Assembly: GCF_030272615.1 (NCBI RefSeq)
Contig: NC_081409.1
Location: 209,915,190 to 209,979,189 of the forward strand
Reading direction: 5' to 3'
From: Cryptomeria japonica
Taxonomy: Eukaryota; Streptophyta; Pinopsida; Cupressales; Cupressaceae
Length of the DNA stretch: 64,000 nt
Position numbers and translations under genes: made by a program. The first letter of the stretch is position 1, and each line of letters starts with the position of its first letter. The notes beneath the pieces were generated by a model. The model was not told the origin of the DNA and did not search any database. It saw only the letters and a list, made by a program, of their open reading frames with translations. Positions 11,546-22,254 of this stretch are shown piece after piece.

Positions 11546-13480
11546 TGTGTGAAAAGTGGACCTGTATCTATATCTGGAATACACAAAACTTCAATTAAGT
11601 CATCAGATGTATGGTTAGACAGATATAAGCATGAATAATTAAACCATAACAAGTCAACCCATTACCTTCTAGTAGATGCGAGTTTAGATTGCTCTCAGAT
11701 TACTTATATCTAACATGATGTAAGCAATATATGAATATTTAAGCTAAATGATTTAACAAATATGAAATAACTAATATGCAATATCTCAATGCAAATTCTC
11801 AATAAACCTAGAGAAAAAACAACTTAATAACAATATATTCTCCAGGATCCTTGAATGAGAGATGAGAGCCTTAATTTATAGAAAATTTAGAAAGAAACCA
11901 ATGGTTGAGATCAAATGGTGATGAACTGTCAAGATTTTGCAAGAGGAAGCACAATCCAAGTGAATTGATGTGATTGGATGATTTTCTCAGTTTAAAGGAA
12001 TTTGAACTAAAATTAAGATAAAATTAGGAAAAATTTGATTTATTCTCTAATTCATTCAATTTTAATATTTAATTGTTTTAATTGCTTTCTTTGAGATTAT
12101 TTATCAATTTTTAATTTATTTTTCAAATCATCTCCAATTGATTTCTTTTCTCAATTTTTAATTCTTTTTTGTCAATTAATTCCTTTTTTTGAAGATTTGA
12201 TGGTAAATTGCTTTATTTCATTAAATGTGCTAGGATATTTAATAAAGATAAATAAGATAATTGTTTTTAAAATGATTTACTTGGAATGATCAATTAATTA
12301 AATAAATATTTAATTAATATTGGTTGATTAAGTTGCCATGTGACATTGATGATTTTAGAAATTAATTGTGTGCTCAAGATTTATTTTAATTGCCTTTGGT
12401 TAGGACCTTGGTGATATTGTCGAGATTAGGGGCTCATGGTTTAGATGACCATTTTTTAGGGTATTACATTTGCCCCTCTTTGAATTAATATGCGAGTAGT
12501 GCATTGGTTCAAAGAAAATTTAATGTTTAGGAGATACCAGTTATGAACTTGATTGATCACGAATCAGATGAAAAGCGAGGCGTTTAGCTTGATTTGAAGC
12601 GATGAAGCTAAACAAAGTTGATTAAAGTGAAACCGATCCTCAACTTGATTGAACTAGGACCAATGAAGAGAAAAGATACCGAACTTGAACTTGATTGATC
12701 AAAAAGTGGATCTTAGTGGTCTAGAACTTGATTGATTTAGACACAGTGAGCGAAGATAAAATCGGTCTTGAACTTGATGGATCAAGACACGATGAGCGAA
12801 GATAAACTATCCAACTTGATTTGATGTGATGAAACTGAACACCTACTTAGATTGAGCATGTGATCAAAGATACTCCTTAAACCCTTGATTGAGTTTAAAT
12901 GAATAATCAGCTTGATGAAAAGTGATGAAACTGCTTAACATTAAGAGACTAATTTAGATGAAGACAAAAATCAGCTTGATATGAAGCGATAAAACTAATA
13001 TGCCCCTAGCGATTGATTTGATGAAGCTTAGCTACTTGAAGATTTGAAAATGTTCTCGACATTTGAAGATGTAAGGTCATAAGGTCATGAGTATGCCCCC
13101 TCGGGAGCGAAATCGAAAGGTAGTGAGGGTACACGATTATAGGCAATTGTTTAGCGATGATATTGAGTTGAGCATAGATGATTTAGAGGAATATTTGAAA
13201 ATTAAGCGTGATGAGAAATTGAGCGCAAAGTTGAAGAAAGAATGAGCTTTTGATGAAAAACGCTAAGTGGCCAAATTTTGGAAATTGATTAGCAAAATGA
13301 TCTTGAATTTTGATTTTGATCCTGGAAATGGAATCAGGATGGGCAAATTAGCTAAGGGTACAATTTTCATGTCCATTTGAGCAAGTTGAAAAAATAGGGT
13401 TTTGGCTATATATGGGATAAAAGTGTCATTTTCAATTCATTTTAACCCTCCAAGTTTGAAAATTCAAAAAGCCTCCTGTG
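11546..13480 (+). mobile_element. L repeat, copy 1 (LTR-like) inserted in the LINE
   Basis: Starts TGTGTGTGAAAAGTGGAC and runs alongside the copy at 15,562 for about 1.8 kb, through a shared landmark (the phrase agtatgccccctc near 13,090 and 17,370), until homology fades near 13,350. It contains A+T-rich tracts and a repeating 'cttgattgatca' pattern at 12,540-13,020. Downstream there is a TATA-like box. The sharp start, TG opening, repeated occurrence at unrelated sites and promoter-like end suggest a long LTR. I do not see both ends with a matching target duplication, so solo LTR, 5' LTR of a PMD-bearing element or another repeat class all remain possible. Confidence 0.55.
13405..13416 (+). 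promoter_or_regulatory. TATA-like box near the end of L copy 1
   Basis: The run GGCTATATATGGG at 13,404-13,416 is the best TATA-like sequence in the L/PMD interval. It lies about 600 bp upstream of the plant mobile domain reading frame, on the same strand. A tttttgcag acceptor-like sequence stands at about 14,021-14,030, just before that frame. This would fit transcription from L into a spliced message, but nothing here proves use. Confidence 0.25.
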
Positions 13481-13649
13481 AAGAAAAATGGTGGTTCCCA
13501 CTCATGTGCATCGATTTGAGTGCTAGAGATGACATAATCGACCTCAGAACTATGAGCTAGCGGTAAGTGATCGATCTTAAGCATGTTATTCATTTCAAAA
13601 TTGAATTTTTTAATTGAATTTTTCATGTTTTTGGCATGTTTAAGTCAGG

Positions 13650-13900
13650 CAATCTCGTTTTGTCGTGGGAGACAGGATCCTGTCTTGTACGACAGACTAA
13701 TCAATTTTATTTTATCGTTTAATGTTATTAGTTTTGTCATTCTACACCTACCCTTCTGTCATACGAGAACCTTCAAAAGAGCCCATTTTGTCATTTAAAG
13801 GTTAGTCCTATGTTGTATCAGCTTGTTTTGTTGTATGAGATCAATTCCTAACTCGTACGAGTTGTTGCCTCTGTGATGTTTTGTCGTTTGGAAAATAGTG
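13650..13900 (+). repeat. TCGTACGA-type motif cluster upstream of the PMD frame
   Basis: Within 250 bp there are several related short motifs: TCTTGTACGACAG, TGTCATACGAG, TGTTGTATGAG, CTCGTACGAG and TTGTCGTTTG. They recur with the same flavour in the 2-kb gypsy leaders at 22-24 and 45-57 kb. They are degenerate copies of an octamer TCGTACGA, often preceded by TG. Its presence in two otherwise different element modules suggests a shared regulatory or structural role, or a common origin of the leader. Confidence 0.4.
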
Positions 13901-14030
13901 AGCATTTTTGAAGGTGTAAACTTGAAAGTTTGATTTTGCAATTAGTGTAGTTGGATTTGCATGATGTTTTGCTTCCTTTATCGGCTACTTTGAAATGTGT
14001 CCTGATGATCCTATGTTTGATTTTTGCAGG

Positions 14031-15561
14031 TTCAATTTCCCCATGTATTATTTAGATGTGTATATCCAGCTACGATGACATTAGTTCGGCAATTATTAGA
14101 TATAGACCAAGCGCATATTGATGCGTGCGGATTGACTCATCTCCTTGGGTAACCTGATATCCGTGATAATCATGGTATGTTGACTACATTAGTGGAGAGG
14201 TTCCATTTAGAGCATAGTACATTTCATTTGCCAGTTGGGGAGATGACCAACACTCTCGAGGATGTATACAGGATTCTCCGTATCCCTTTTGCTGGGGATA
14301 AGGTAGATTATAATTCAGTACAATGTCCTGGCCTTCTAGCCCTGAGGCAGGTATTTCATGATGCAGACATTCTAACATAGTCGATCAGTTGGGAATGACC
14401 AGATACAGTGAGGACTTTCCACTAGCTTGCATCTTGGTAGGTTTTATCGGTTGTTTTCTTATGCCAGATCGGGGACAGCAGGGGTTTTTATGTGGATGGG
14501 GCAGGATGTTGGAGAGACTCATGGAGACCCCCTAGAGGTTAGGATGGGGTTCTTGCATATTGGCCCACATGTATCGTGAGATACATGAGATCGTCTACTA
14601 GGAGGGGAAGAGCATGGCTGCCAGAGTTTTGATTTTGTAGGTATGGGCCTAGGAGCATCTCCCAGTATGTAGGCCGATTGTTGATGAGGCCAGAGATCCA
14701 CAACAACCCATTGTTTATAGATATGTTGGATATGTGACACAACCCCATCTGGGCAAGATCGATTATTGGAGATGGTAGTTGGATGATCTGATAGCTGTCA
14801 CATGGAGACCTTACAGGAGTCTGGAGCCTTGGGATGATTGGAGAGCTATTCGTAGAGACCTCTTCATGACATGACCTCTCATAGGCAGATCATAGATAGT
14901 GGTCGAGTGGTTTATTGTTACTCAAGTGATGAGGCAGTATGGTAGACCTCAGGGGATCTCGTAGGAGTTTACTGCATACACATGTTATGTCAATGAGGAG
15001 AGGCAGGGATGGGGAACTAGGCTATCACATTCCTTGAGCATGCAGGAGCTGACTAGGTTACAACGGCTCAGATGGGATTACCTAGATGATATTACAGATG
15101 CAGGGGTATTGTCCCAATATAGGGATTGGTTCCAGCAGCATCCATTCCTGAGATTCACGATCTGACTCAGCAGGAACCTCGTATAGAGGAGGTAGAGGAT
15201 GATACCCCCACACAGGGACAGGGACATGAATAGAGGCATAGATAGAGAGCTGAGGCTCTGAGGCAGGTAGGTGGTGATTCTGGTGCTAGCAGCAGTAGGG
15301 TACCAGCTAGTGGTAGGTAGTAGAGAGGAGAGAGTGGATCCCTAGTTGGAGTGAGGCTGACCGCAGCGAGGGTAGCAGAGGGTGGTGGAGATGAGGAGAG
15401 AGCAACTCTCAAACATGTTAGATAGAGGAGAGAGGAGCAGGGGGACTAGAGGTGGAGATGGAAGAGGTGATGGAGGGGGACATGGAGGTGAAGATGGAGG
15501 CAGAGAGCCTACGAGGGACCAAGGGGCCGACGCAGCGCGGTTGATGAGAGCACGCCTAGTG
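14031..15561 (+). pseudogene. Plant mobile domain (PMD, MAIN/MAIL1-like) pseudogene within repeats
   Basis: The frame opens after an acceptor-like tttttgcag with LLDIDQAHIDACGLTHLLG, then LVERFHLEHSTFHLPVGEMT, LEDVYRILRIPFAGDKVDYN, YREIHEIVY, EHLPVCRPIVDEARDPQQPI, GYVTQPHLGKIDYW, WRPYRSLEPWDDWRAIRRD and TRLQRLRWDYLDDI. This is the aminotransferase-like plant mobile domain known from MAIN and MAIL1 and from many transposon-borne relatives. The C-terminal part is G/R/E-rich (15,420-15,530) and stops exactly where L copy 2 begins. Family members usually continue into a coiled coil. About 20 in-frame stops, many at expected Gln/Arg/Trp codons, show that it is dead. Lying between two direct L copies inside a LINE, it is more likely a captured or element-encoded PMD than a resident host gene. 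Confidence 0.8.
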
Positions 15562-18130
15562 GGTGTGTGTGTGTGAAAAGTGGACATGTATTTGTATTTG
15601 GAATACACAACACTTCAATTAAGTCATTAGATGCATGGTTAGTAAATCAATAATCAATGAATAATTAAACCATAAAAAATCAAACCATTGCCTTCTAGTA
15701 GATATGAGTTTAGATTGCTCTCAGATCGCTAATCTATCCAGTGACCAGACAACACCTAAACGAAGGATTTTTAATCTATATGAGCATGGATTTATGCTAG
15801 ATGAATGCAAGATTAATCTAACAAGATTTAAGCAATAAATGAGATAAATGATCTAAATTTGTATGCAATAACTAATATGTGAATATCTAAATGCACAAAT
15901 ATTATTGAACCTAGAGAAAAAACAACATGATAACAATATATTCTTTAGGATCTTTGAATGAGAGATGAGAGCCCGAATTTATAGAAAATTCAGAAAGAAA
16001 CCAAAGGTTGAGATCAAATGATGATGAGCGGTCAAGATTTTCCAAGAGGAAGCACAATCCAGATGAATTGATGTGATGGGATGCTTTTCTTAGTTTTAAA
16101 GGAAATTGAACTAAAATTAAGATAAAATCAAGAAAAAACTGATTTATTCTCTATTTCATTCAATTTTAAGATTTAATTGTTTTAATTGCTTTCTTTGAGA
16201 TTATCTATCAATTTTTAATTTGTTTTTCAAGATTATCTCCAAATGATTTCTTTTCTCAAATTTTAATTCTTTTTTGTCAATTAATTCCTTTTTTGAAGAT
16301 TTGTGCTCATAATTTCCAACTCCTCTTTCTTGATTTGTTTCCTTTTTTGAAGATTTATGGCAAATTAATTTATTTTTTTAAATTAATTCCTCTTTTTGAC
16401 GATTTAATGGTAAATTTATTTATTTAATTAAATATGCAAACAATATTTAATTAAAATAAATAAGATAATTGTTTAAAATGATTTACTTGGAATGATCAAT
16501 TAATTAAATAAATATTTAATTAATTTTGAGTTATTAATTTGCCATGTGACATTTGATGATTAAAGAATTAATTGTGTGCTCAAGATTTATTTAATTGCCT
16601 TTGGTAAGGACCTTGGTGATGTTGTCAAGATTAGGGGCCCATGGTTTAGATGACCATTTTTAGGGTATTACATTTTCCCCTCTTTGAATTAATGTGTGAG
16701 TAATGCGTTGGTTCAAAGAATAGTTGATGTCTAGGAGATACCAGTTCTGAACTTGATTGATCACTTACTAGATGAAAAGCGAGGTGTTTAACTTGTTTCA
16801 AAGTGATACTGATCCCGAACTTCATTGAACTATGAACGATAGAAAACAAAGATACCGAACTTGAACTTGATTGATCAAGAAGCGGATCTTTCTGATCTAG
16901 AACTTGATTGAACTTAGATACAACAAGTGATGATAAAAATCGATCTTGAACTTGATTGATCAAGATACGATGAGCGAAGAAAAAATGTCTAGCTGGATCC
17001 AAAGAGACGAATACTGAACACCTGCTTAGATTGAGTGTGATCAAAGATACTCTTTAAACCCTTGATTGAGTTTAACTGAATAATCAACTTGATGAACAAC
17101 GATGAAACTGATTAACGTTAAGAGATTGATTCAGATAAAAGACAAATATCAGCTTGATATGAAGCAATGAAACTGATATGCCCCTAGAGATTAATTTGAT
17201 TCAGATGATCAAGAGATCTCAACTTGATATAAAGCGATGAAGTTGAGATGCCCCTAGCAATGAGGATTTGATTGGTTTTCTTTAGTTGAAAAAGATGTTT
17301 TTCTCAACTTTCGATGAAGATTTGAAAATTTTCTCGACATTTGAAGATGTAAGGTCATAAGGTCACGAGTATGCCCCCTCAGGAGCGAAATCGAAAGATA
17401 GCAAGGGTACATGATGATAGGCAATTTTGAGTGATGATAATGATTTAAGAACAAATTGATTCACAGGAATTTTAAAAAAATTTACGTTGATTGATAAGAA
17501 ATTGAGCGCAAAGTTGATTTGTAGAAATTAAATTGAGATTCAGCATTGATTAACGAGAAATTGAGTGCAATTAGAAGAGAGAATGAGCTTTTGATGAAAA
17601 GCGCTAAGTGGTCCAAATTTTGTGAAATTTCCATGAGAGAGTTGACATTAGATTTCAATTTCGATCTCAAAAATGGACTCAGGACAACCGATTTACAAGC
17701 TCTTGATTTGATTTCATCGTACTTGTGTAGATTGATTATGAGATGTTTTTCTATATGCTTTATTCTATATGTATGTATTTCTTTTCAGTATAGATGAATG
17801 AATGCAAATGGAATATGGGTGTCTATTTTTGTTTCTTTTTATGCAAATAAATGAGGAGAATGAGTAACTACTAATGCAAATGTTTATTTTTCTTCATGCA
17901 ATAATATGAATGCAAATAAGTATAAAATGAAATGTATGGATCTATATAAGATGCTCATGTATGCAGCTAACATCTCAATACACAAGTACTCGATCGGAGA
18001 AACAATGATGAAAAAGAGACCACTTAGTTGAGAAATAACGAAGCTTCCAACTTCTCATTCAAAAGATAAAGAAATCAGTGCTACCATACCAAAATCACTC
18101 TAAATTCACAAAATGCAGAATGAAATGCAA
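15562..18130 (+). mobile_element. L repeat, copy 2 (LTR-like)
   Basis: Starts GTGTGTGTGTGAAAAGTGGAC and abuts the truncated PMD frame. It follows copy 1 for about 1.8 kb and then continues beyond it (17,690-18,130) with sequence that the inverted copy at 62,000-64,000 also has. Internal landmarks shared by all copies are the 'agggtattacatt' stretch (16,664-16,676), the 'cttgattgatca' phrases and the 'gtatgccccctc' phrase (17,369-17,381). Sequence difference between copies is clearly visible by eye, so they are old. Confidence 0.6.
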
Positions 18131-18605
18131 GATGAGATGCAAAATGAGATGCAACTGAAACCTAGTCACTGGATTTGAATAGCTTAATTTTCATCATTGA
18201 GGATTTTACAACCACAACAGGCAGATTTAGAGTTCCTTGCTTTTCATGTGTAATATTAATTATCTTGTCCATAATGACCCTTTTTTCATTCATATCCTTA
18301 GACAAATTACACATGAACCCGGATTGCACAATAAATAAATTCCCTCAAAACAGACAAAGAAATGATGGGACCCTCCCTGTAGCATTCAAATAAGCGGAGT
18401 CAAGGTATGTGTGGCAATTTCACCTTAATGTGAAGGCACTTATCACAGACACCTAGCTGATGAGATGTTTTTAGATCATCAGAATCATTCCTACAAGAAG
18501 AAAACAACAAATATATGATGCCCCCAATCCTTTCTCCTCTTAGTCAAGATAGACTTCCTCGAGTTACTTAGAGGGATAATAATCGAAATTTAATAAAAGA
18601 CAACC
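18131..18605 (+). repeat. Distal L segment, present four times in the window
   Basis: This roughly 470-bp stretch recurs inverted at about 21,297-21,770, 57,850-58,290 and 61,560-62,040. Landmarks are 'ccagtgactaggttt' (as its complement here), the poly-T/'cattcatatcc' region, 'gtatgtgtggcaatttcacc' and 'gagttacttagag'. The inverted pair 18,131-18,605 / 21,297-21,770 is close enough (2.7 kb apart) to form a hairpin if transcribed. Confidence 0.6.
18175..18393 (+). CDS. Conserved 72-codon ORF in the L repeat, unknown
   Basis: An open frame of 72 codons with a full-length counterpart on the minus strand at 61,783-62,001 in the inverted L copy. The two agree at most residues, for example GRFRVPCFSC, TLFSFISLD and KFPQNRQRNDG, with a hydrophobic middle. 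The other two copies (21.5 and 58.1 kb) have lost the frame. I recognise no family. It could be a small element-encoded peptide, an exon of something longer, or merely an open frame in well-conserved repeat DNA, which I think most likely. Confidence 0.2.
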   Translation: MNSLIFIIEDFTTTTGRFRVPCFSCVILIILSIMTLFSFISLDKLHMNPDCTINKFPQNRQRNDGTLPVAFK

Positions 18606-19300
18606 TTCACAAGAAAGAACCCCTCCATGTCAAAGACAATATTAAGGGTCATGGCCTCAGTGACATTCCTCAAGATGGTGGTATCGCTACTAAACCAAAA
18701 TCCAGGTACATGCCTTCACCTCCATCTCTTCCATCCATTTTAGGACCCTATATCCCTTCATCCCTTGTGCAGGATCAACAAACGCATACAACTTTGTGTA
18801 CCTTCCATCCATCTAAAAGGACACAAAGTTCACTAAGAAAAAGAAAGCAAAATCAAAAGCCATATGGGTTCCTAAGGCACTTGTAGAAGCAATGCGTTCC
18901 AAGAAACTGCAAAAGCATGCAAAGTTAAAAACCATGTGGATCCCTAAGCGTCTTCTTGAATCACAACAGTCTAAAGAAAAATCCAATTCAACAACCAAGA
19001 CTGTTGTTCCTCCATCCAAACCTTCCAAATCTATTTCTCCATCACCTCCTTCATCCATTTTGGATCCTTATGTCCCAAAATCCCTCGTTGTTCCTCCATC
19101 CAAATCTTAAAATATGAGATCCACTTTTCCTCCATCAATCCACCATCCCTCAAGATGCGTGCCAATGGTGATCCTGCAAACGTTTCCATTCGCTCATGCA
19201 CCAAAATTTTAATATCTTATCCATTATCTAGCACCTCTATTTCATCCTTCCATACCCCTTATCTAATCCTTTGCATAAGACTTTACCCTAGTTTCATCAC
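18606..19300 (+). pseudogene. Proline-rich ORF with W-x-P-K repeats ('X' repeat), copy 1
   Basis: A plus-strand frame around 18,830-19,110 reads KSKAIWVPKALVEAMRSKKL and then KTMWIPKRLLESQQSK, followed by a Ser/Pro-rich tail (VVPPSKPSKSISPSPPSS). The W-V/I-P-K motif is thus repeated about 30 residues apart. The same frame is found at 59,480-60,000 (+) and, interrupted by a TRIM element, at 39.2-39.6 kb (-). The family is unknown to me. Short W-x-P-K phrases occur in linker regions of plant retroelement polyproteins, so an element-derived origin is likely. A stop at 19,108-19,110 ends the open part. Confidence 0.45.
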
Positions 19301-20112
19301 CAAATCCAAAAACTAAGGAAATCAACATTGGAGATGTTGGACATGTACACTTAGTTGAGTCCTTCTTGGAAAGACATCTTTATGCTAGACCAATGAGCTA
19401 CCTACACAAAACTCCCTAACCCTATGAACAACATGCACCTTAAATGATATATATCTAAGGGTTGGGTTAGTTTCGGTTTTTATTTTTGCATTGCATATCA
19501 TTTTCTTAAAAGCACTGCATTGCATATAGTTTCTTTTTCAAATGCATCGCATTCGCACAATTTCTACATTAGCATATAGTAGCATCAATAATACAAGGCA
19601 ACTGTCCAAGTTTATCATTTGTTTGCATTCAAGACAAACAAGGGTCGTCTCCTTTCTTAGATATTTAGACATAAAATCCTTGAGGTCCTAAGGTCATTCA
19701 TTTTCAACATTACCCTATGATGGAGCTTTACTTATGGTTGGGTAGTGATTTCACTATTTGAGACTTGCTAACCCAAAATCTATCAATTTATATATCTCAA
19801 ACACATTAACAAAATCTCTAATTCATTCTAGATACCTAGTTGATCATATGACTAGTGAAAACTCTAAAATTCTACTTTAGCACCGCTGTAATTGTCACAC
19901 CCAAGTAGGTTTCATTACTCACAAGTCAAGGTCAGAGAAAAGAAAAAAAAGTGCTATGCCAAATATTCATCTCAAGGCAAAAGAGAAATGATATATAATT
20001 GAAATATCATGCATACAAGTGCGAAAAAAATCTTGACTATGGGAACATGTGAGTAACTCCATCAGGTCTATGGACGCCTACTGGAAATGGAGCAATATTC
20101 GATAAATTACAA
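19301..20112. other. No recognisable gene
   Basis: A+T-rich stretch linking X and R repeat modules. There is a small local repeat of 'gcattgcatat' near 19,490-19,570. No coding, terminal or structural motif is supported. Confidence 0.4.
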
Positions 20113-21240
20113 TCTATAACCTCGTTGGAGCTCCAAAAGCTTGCTGGGAGTGAGGCTCTATTCAAGATGCTTTTCAAGTTAAAATAATTCATGTATCTAG
20201 TCATATAGGATGCTAAGGATCTTTAGTGAGGAGAAGAGCAGGAATTAACTCATTTGCACTCACATGGGCTAAAGAAGATCAAAGTTTCAAGAATCTATGG
20301 GGAAGTTTTATGTGTCTCCATTTGTAAATCCTAGTCACTATGTGTGTTAATTTGGATGTTCCAAGGGACCTTAAGGATTGATTGATTTCTAATATATGAA
20401 CTGTTTTATACCTCCAATTCAATTGATGTATTACAAAGTGCTAAACAAACACAGTCATCCTTGTTCCAATAGGAAATGCATCTTCATCATGCATATTGTA
20501 TCAACATAGGTCATATCAAAAATTCATTGTCTCCACATGCATTTTGTAGATCATCATGTCATATAGGTCTACATACTGGGGGTATAACTGAGAAAATCCT
20601 TAAAAAAATCATAAAATGTCTCGAACAAACTCCTAAAAAAATCATAAAATGTCCTGAACAAAATCCTAACAAAAAAGCAAAAAAAAACTGACAAAATCAA
20701 AGCAAGAAAGCATAGACTATCCTTCAAACCAAATCAACCACAATCAAACTCTCAAGTTCTGCAATCAAACTTATCGCATGTCTTGTTAATCAATTTATAA
20801 AACTCTATCAAACATCAACATGTCTTATACAAGGAAGGGTACACTCGAAACTAGATAGATCGATCTTATACGGGGTACTTACTCTTTGAAACCAGACATT
20901 CCTATCAATGATCACACAAATCAAAACAATGACATCGATCAATATGGTTACTGGATTTCATCCCAGTTAGTCTCATCTCTTGTACTAAAGTGTTGCATCT
21001 TTTCTTTCACTTGTACATATCTTTTAGTCACTTTTGTGACATCTTGGTTTGTTGGTACCCTCATGGCTTGAAACTGATTAATGTCCTAGTCTTAGGTTAA
21101 TTGACTGAGAAATTTACATGTCCTAAGTAGTATCCACCAAGTCATCTTTACGTCAGTGAAACTTGGTTGTCCACTCCAAGTCAGTTACCTATCTACTGAC
21201 TACTGGAGAGTTTTATCACTGAGTACACAAGAAAAACAAC
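20113..21240 (+). repeat. R repeat, copy 1
   Basis: A 1.1-kb module beginning CTATAACCTCGTTGGAGCTC and ending in 'ttttatcactgagtacacaag'. Near-identical copies lie at 54,981-56,140 and 56,671-57,830, and a partial copy at 60,891-61,555, all in the same orientation. Inside (20,590-20,690) is a short tandem repeat of 'cctaaaaaaatcataaaatg'. A plus-strand frame at 20,886-21,071 (PINDHTNQNNDIDQYGYWIS) is open in three copies but resembles no family I know. The module is always followed by inverted L sequence or its remnant, so R and L are parts of one element family. Confidence 0.6.
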
Positions 21241-21770
21241 ATTACTAAAAACAATCACTAAACAGTTTAAGCTATGCACGAAAATTTTCTTTGTGTGCTA
21301 TGTTTTATATTGGTTTTTGATTATTATCTCTCTAAGTAACTCGAGGAATTCTATCTTGACTAAGAGGAGCAAGGATTGGGGGCATAATATTTTCTTTTTT
21401 TTCTTCTTGTAGGAATGATTTTGATGATCTGGAAACATCTAATTAGCTGGGTGTCTATAATAAGATCCTTCACATCAAGGTGAAATCGCCACACATACCT
21501 CGACTCCGCTTATTTGTATGCTACAAGGAAGTTGGAGTCATTTCTTTGTTTGTTTGAGGGAATTTCTTTAATGTGCAATATGGATGCATATGTAATTTTT
21601 CCAAGGATATGAATGAACAAAGGGTCATTGCGGACAAGATAATTAATATTGCATCTGCAAAGAAATGAACTCTATTCTGCTTGTTGTGTTTGTAAAACAC
21701 TCAGTGATGAAACTTAATCATTTCAAATCCAGTGACTAGGTTTAGGTTGCATTTCATTTGCATTACATCC
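21241..21770 (-). repeat. Inverted distal L segment
   Basis: Reverse complement of about 18,131-18,605, recognised by 'aagtaactcgaggaa', 'gcataatattttc', 'gaaatcgccacacatacctcg' and 'ccagtgactaggttt'. It joins R copy 1 on the left to a gag fragment on the right at about 21,770. The junction is inside a reading frame, so this is a rearranged rather than original boundary. Confidence 0.6.
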
Positions 21771-22254
21771 ATTATCCAACACCTCTTTAGCATTCCCAAT
21801 GGTGTCTCTTCCTCTTTAGTGATGAGGGTCTCCACATCATAACCAGCAAGAAGCTCAGTGCCTTGTTTTGCTAGTTCTAGGAAATAGTCTTCTTTTTCTC
21901 TAGTCATGATAACCTTCATCATTTTTTGGAAATCTTTATCCTTTTGACATTTATGAATATCTTTTTCTGGAGGTTCAAAGGCTTTAGATTCACTTGATGA
22001 GGAATCACTATTGGTATCATGGATACTGATGTTCTCATAAGTTTATGTTTAGTGGCTTGTCTTGCCTGCCTTTCTCTAGACATGGTGGGAGATAGGGGCT
22101 GACCAAAGATTGGTAGATCGTAAACTGGTATTTGTGATGATGACAGTTTATTTGAGATGAGGTTTTCTACAAAGAATGGATTGTCCTTTGATAAAAAGGG
22201 TGTTTCTTTTCCTTTGTTTGTTTTGCTATGAGAACTTTTGGTTTGCATGGGCAT
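21771..22254 (-). pseudogene. Gypsy gag N-terminus, truncated
   Basis: The minus-strand frame starting at 22,254 opens MPMQTKSSHSKTNKGKETPF and continues NPFFVENLISNKLSSSQIPV and LPIFGQPLSPTMSRERQARQ. A second frame (21,922 leftwards) reads MMKVIMTREKEDYFLELAKQ. The start sits at the same point, relative to the 2-kb leader, as the MPVQNRSS starts of the tandem-array gag fragments at 45-54 kb. This looks like a longer version of the same gag, of which the array units keep only the first dozen residues before jumping to a later portion. It is cut off at about 21,770 by inverted L sequence. The Gag function (capsid) is inferred from context. Confidence 0.6.

Noticed and set aside
15167-15608. 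Minus-strand proline/serine-rich frames over the PMD C-terminus
   Set aside because: They are the antisense shadow of the G/R/E-rich plus-strand PMD tail and have no family resemblance.
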